Shown in pieces: positions 59,601 through 64,000 of a stretch of 64,000 nucleotides of DNA. The position numbers were made by a program, and so were the translations under genes. The DNA comes from Istiophorus platypterus (Eukaryota; Chordata; Actinopteri; Istiophoriformes; Istiophoridae). The DNA lies in NCBI GenBank assembly GCA_016859345.1, contig CM029111.1:10908714-10972713 (forward strand), in the 5' to 3' direction. Each line of letters begins with the position of its first letter. Position 1 is the stretch's first letter. The notes under the pieces are model-generated. The model was not told the DNA's origin, searched no databases, and saw only the letters and a list, made by a program, of their open reading frames with translations.

Positions 59601-62600
59601 TGTTCATACCGCAGGAAAGGCAAAGATATTGCTCTAATTAAGAAACCATCTATTTGTTGAGCATTATTCTTTGTCCATTGTTAAACAGAGGTAACAGAGG
59701 TGACATGTTGTCATTTCCTCTGTTCCACAAAAAGACTTCCGGACTGATGCAGAGCCATATTTCATATACTTCCCCATCCGCTATAAAAAGTCAGATTCTT
59801 CACAAGTAAACAAGATGGAGAACTGGGGGGCAGGGGAGCTGAGTTCTGACTGACTTCAATAGAAGGAAGAAGACAGATGTGATGCAGTAGAGAGCTTTGC
59901 TTTGACTCTGTTCAAACCCTTATAACTAAGGTAAACCCATAGCCAAGATTTATATCATAACACAGAGCAATAAACAAGCAATAGAGGCCTCCTACATTTT
60001 TCATTTGAGGTTGCAATTCTGCACTGGTCACGTTGCTTGGATTCTGTATCAGAGACGATAAGGAAGGTTTGTGGACAATCTGATAAAGCCCACAGACTTA
60101 ATCTAAATACTCTATTAAAGGAATGATGTGGGTACGGTTGAAAACAAACACAGTCACGGGCTTATACTCAACCCACATGCCTAGCTGGTTCATCGTTTTA
60201 TATACGACAACGAAGTCACAATACAAATAAATATGCCCCTAAATTGAACTGGTAACCGACCTTAAATAAAATAAACACTAGTTCAAGGGACTGCAGATAA
60301 CTGGAGGATGAGTTTCAAAAGACAAATGGAATATCTGTCTCTAACATGATGTAACATGGTATCTTGAATTACCAAACGAGTATACAGCAAGGTAGTGTTA
60401 CTGCAGAGCAAACTTACCTAACACCCAGGCTAATGACCCCCCCCCCCACCCCCACCCCCACCAAATACAGACTATGGCCATAAAAAGCTCCCACAAAAAA
60501 TTCCAATACATTTAATACAAAAATAAAATAATAGCATAATTAATGCAGCAAAAAAATAGCCTTTTTAAGGGCACTAAAAGTGAAATACAGGGTTGTCTTA
60601 GGTTTAATTTGCCGGTGAAAGTAAAACATGGGAAGCAAGAGATGCAATGCAGCTACACTAGTTAATTTGGACACGTAATAAAGGGATAAGTGGCCCCTGT
60701 GTTTATTGCACACACGATGGCAGTTCCCGTGCATGCACACAAGGCTTCTTTGTTGATAGATTTATCTATGCAGTGAAGGAAAATGGAAACTGGAGACCGG
60801 CCTATTGCCTGAGTGAAGCATGTTGTATTGTCAGAGGCATACAGTCATTACTATGACCTCATCTCCTGCTCTTAGCCTGGACTCCGGCCTGATCCAGCCC
60901 TAGTCTTCAGTAATTGGATTACACTGCTAGAATCATGACCCTGCTGGGCTGCCATACCGCTTCTCTAAATGCACCTTTGACTTCTGTGAATCTTTGACAG
61001 AAGCCCTTATATAGAGCATTTCAAAATGTACAACTGTAAGTGCAGGAATTGCAATATGTGCGATTAAGTACAGTAAATACTCAAAATAAAATCATCCACG
61101 TCTTTGCTGTTCAACTGTATTTGGGTTGAATTTTGTGGACACTCTTTATGTGGATTACCTAATAACGTCATCCATACTTAATGTAGCCAAGAGGGAAGTG
61201 TCTCACAGTGTGACCTGATGACGCACACAATTAGATAATATTCCCAAGAACAGTTACAATGCCATGCTCTTCTATCAGTAGGCAACAAGACCTTCTGACA
61301 GGCATGGGGATAAACTTGACCTTAGTCAAGTAAACACATAACAGCCAAATAATTCCAACAAACCATGAGTACTGTCTATATATTCCTTCTACACCACCCC
61401 CTGCCTATGCAGGACTTAACAAATACATGATTCTTTTCATTTAAACACACTGCACAAATACTCCACTCTTTGCACATGACGCACAAAAACATTTCAAGTA
61501 GGCCTACAACTCACTTACTGAGACCTGGAACACTAACACAGCCATCCATGATTGCTCCACGGTAAATGCGGCCTCTACTTGAGCGGTGGGTGGATGCTGA
61601 TGGTATTTTGCTCTTCAGAGTTAAGGACAAAGGCTTCTGATATCATTATAGATTAACAGTGGGCCACTATACCTAAAACAAGCTGGAACGATTCTTTCAT
61701 TACTCTGCAATACCATATGGCCGTCCCTCTGTGACATACGAGGCTACATTAGCCTGTGTGAGTGGATCATTGTGGATACACCAACCTGTGTTGACACTTA
61801 CAAAAAATTCACTGGAAATATTTTCGAAAAATTACTGTGTACGTGTTCTTCACAATATTTTCCACATCTGCATCGATATGGAGATTCATATAGGGGAATA
61901 GCTGGCTTGACAGCACTCAGAACAGACTACTAGGCTTGGCAACCACTGGAGTAGGCTACTAGGCCAGGTGAGGGAGAAGAGGGCAGTTTCTCAAGAGCAC
62001 CTGAAAGCCTCTGTGCAGCATTACCCCAAAATGCAGCTACCTGTCCCTGGCTATGGAGGCTGGACAGTGTGGCTGGGCCTGGCAGACTCCCAGACCTCTG
62101 TAAGCCCTGTGCATAGCGGCTGGGATTCATCCTCTTAGGCCCAGAGGGTAGGGGATTTGGGACTTTATTTAGTGCCATTTAGAAAAGATTACCCCTTAAC
62201 TGCAGTCTTGCTGTCCGGCTAAAGACATTATGGATAAAAGGGCCGATCAGAATACACCAAAAAATGGTAAAAGGTTTAGCAAATGCTAGGTCGCAAATAG
62301 AGGCAAATGAGTAACACAGAAAATTATTGAGCAAGTTGGTGAATAAGCTATTACTAAGGACTGTGAGTTTGTGATAAAATACAAGAACGAAGTGAGTGAG
62401 AAAAGAGAAAAAAAGAAAGATTATGAGATAAGCAGCTGTTGATGAAATGTGGCCCAGTGTGGCAATCCAATAATATGAGCCTGGCTTTATTTATGACTCT
62501 TCATATAAGCGACCAGATGGGTTTTGTGTCCTTGTATTTTCTACTGATGTCCAATCAGCATCCAACCCATTTAACACCACAGAAAGGGCTTAGAGTCACA

Positions 62601-64000
62601 CCAGATATCTTTGTTTAAGGACATTGGGATATATCCTTTAGTGATCTGCCATTTCAAAAGGGACAAAAGTGACCAATCCTTTCAAATGTAACCACAATGG
62701 GATGCCTCTCACCGGCTCTCCTTTGTCACACACTGTGTTCTGTTGGCATTTAACCCTCTCTTCATCTGTGACACCCAAGACCTGTTAACCCCAGTGGACA
62801 AGCACACAAAGGGTCAACGAGTCGAGCACAGAGAACCCAGGTTTTACTGAGCTTAACAATATTTAGGGTTCTGATTGTCTGGTTGAATTCCACATGGCAT
62901 TACACAGCTGCTGCTACACTGATAGGAGAGTTGTAGGGGAGGAACGGGGTCTATGTGTGCCTGAATGAGTTTAGTGTGGTCTCTCATAATTGTCTTAATA
63001 CCACCAGGACCCATGGAGTTCCAGGTTTTTTTTTTAAATGTCATTGTCACAGTGTCTGTAGAAGAAAGGACAAGAATCAGAAAAAAAAGGTTTGTATTCT
63101 TTGGATAGAAGATGCTGTCTTTGTAGCCTCCGTGCTCTATCTCATTTCATTCACACAGATGTAAGAAAGGCCGGAGGGCCTGGCACGGATACCGAAACCT
63201 CCCTAGTTCTCCATACAGCACAGAAAAGTGTTAACCATTGGAGTTGTGGCACATGATGTCATCTGTGAGTAGCCTAACTTAGGGATATCAACAACACTAA
63301 AGGGAACACCCCCCGACACTCTTTTCACTACAACAGTGTACTATAATGTCATTAGCTAGTTTTACCTTGTGACTGAAACTATAGTCTTCAATTTGTATGA
63401 TAACTGGGTCAAAGTCCACAAAGCTGAATGATATCTTCATTAGCAGCCAAGGGCGTGCACGGTTGCCTTTATCAGAGCTGTGTTTGAAGCGTGAGCAGCT
63501 TATTATGTAAAAATCAGCTGTTGATTTAAAGATATAACATAGTATGTGTCAAATAGCATCCTCTTAAGGAAAAGTTGCATAATCATAATATATGGCCAGG
63601 CAAGTGGACATGTTTAGTCTTAGCAGTGCTACAGTCTAGGCCCATAGAAAGTAGCACAGGGGCAGCGGGCCAAGTGATTCATATTCACTATAATGTACCA
63701 GTAGATGGATCTCTCTGTCAGGCTAGTGCACTACTACACTCCTGCACTACTTTCAGCAATTTACCATGCATATATGTGCCTTTATGTCCGGCTGTATGCA
63801 TACTCAGTAAGCAGCACCTGCTGAGGAAGCATCACGGTTGTTACAATTCAGGCACAAAGCTGAGAGGTTACTAAGCAACAGCACAGAATTCCTCCGTCTT
63901 TCTGCCTAAGGAGTAGCATGTATGTGGGGGTGTGTTTGAACGTCAATATCAGTGTCCAAAGGGCAGGTGACAAGGTGAGGATTGGCTAAATGGCAGGGGA

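Overview
The window looks like nuclear DNA of a ray-finned fish. It holds one confidently identified gene: a teleost-type bicd2 (BICD cargo adaptor 2, a dynein activating adaptor) on the minus strand. The fish assignment is an inference. It rests on a vertebrate BICD2 protein with diverged residues, very dense (CA/TG)n microsatellites, decayed hAT-type DNA transposon ends with CAGTGG-type termini, and several introns of only 83-118 nt. No bacterial, viral or organellar gene organisation is visible.

Layout. Positions 1-23,520 hold no recognisable multi-exon coding gene. This stretch has microsatellites, purine/pyrimidine tracts, two decayed hAT-like elements and two GC-rich blocks (about 1.8-2.4 kb and 17.8-18.8 kb). 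Each block carries a good minus-strand splice donor, so they may be first exons of a neighbour lying beyond the left edge. I cannot name that gene. Positions about 23,520-29,204 are the probable bicd2 3' UTR and 3' flank. Positions 29,205-49,917 carry nine bicd2 coding exons (exons 2-10, read right to left), joined in frame with consensus GT/AG borders. Positions 49,918-64,000 are the start of a long intron 1. Exon 1 lies beyond the right edge.

The nine exons give 781 codons. With an 80-codon exon 1 (the human length, from memory) the protein would be about 861 residues, against 855 for the long human isoform. The protein is a chain of coiled coils: CC1 (dynein/dynactin side, exons 1-4), CC2 (middle, kinesin-1 side, exons 5-8) and CC3 (cargo side: Rab6, RanBP2; exons 9-10), with a Ser/Pro-rich hinge in exon 8.

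The most specific finding is a consensus GTAAGT donor inside the last coding exon, in frame. It sits where the human short (824) and long (855) isoforms diverge, so the fish gene appears to keep the same choice between splicing and read-through. Other points are three introns inside the region that is a single large exon in human, a scatter of RFX X-box-like palindromes and CTCF-like motifs, and two short blocks open in several frames that may be conserved non-coding elements. I found no clearly new biological system.
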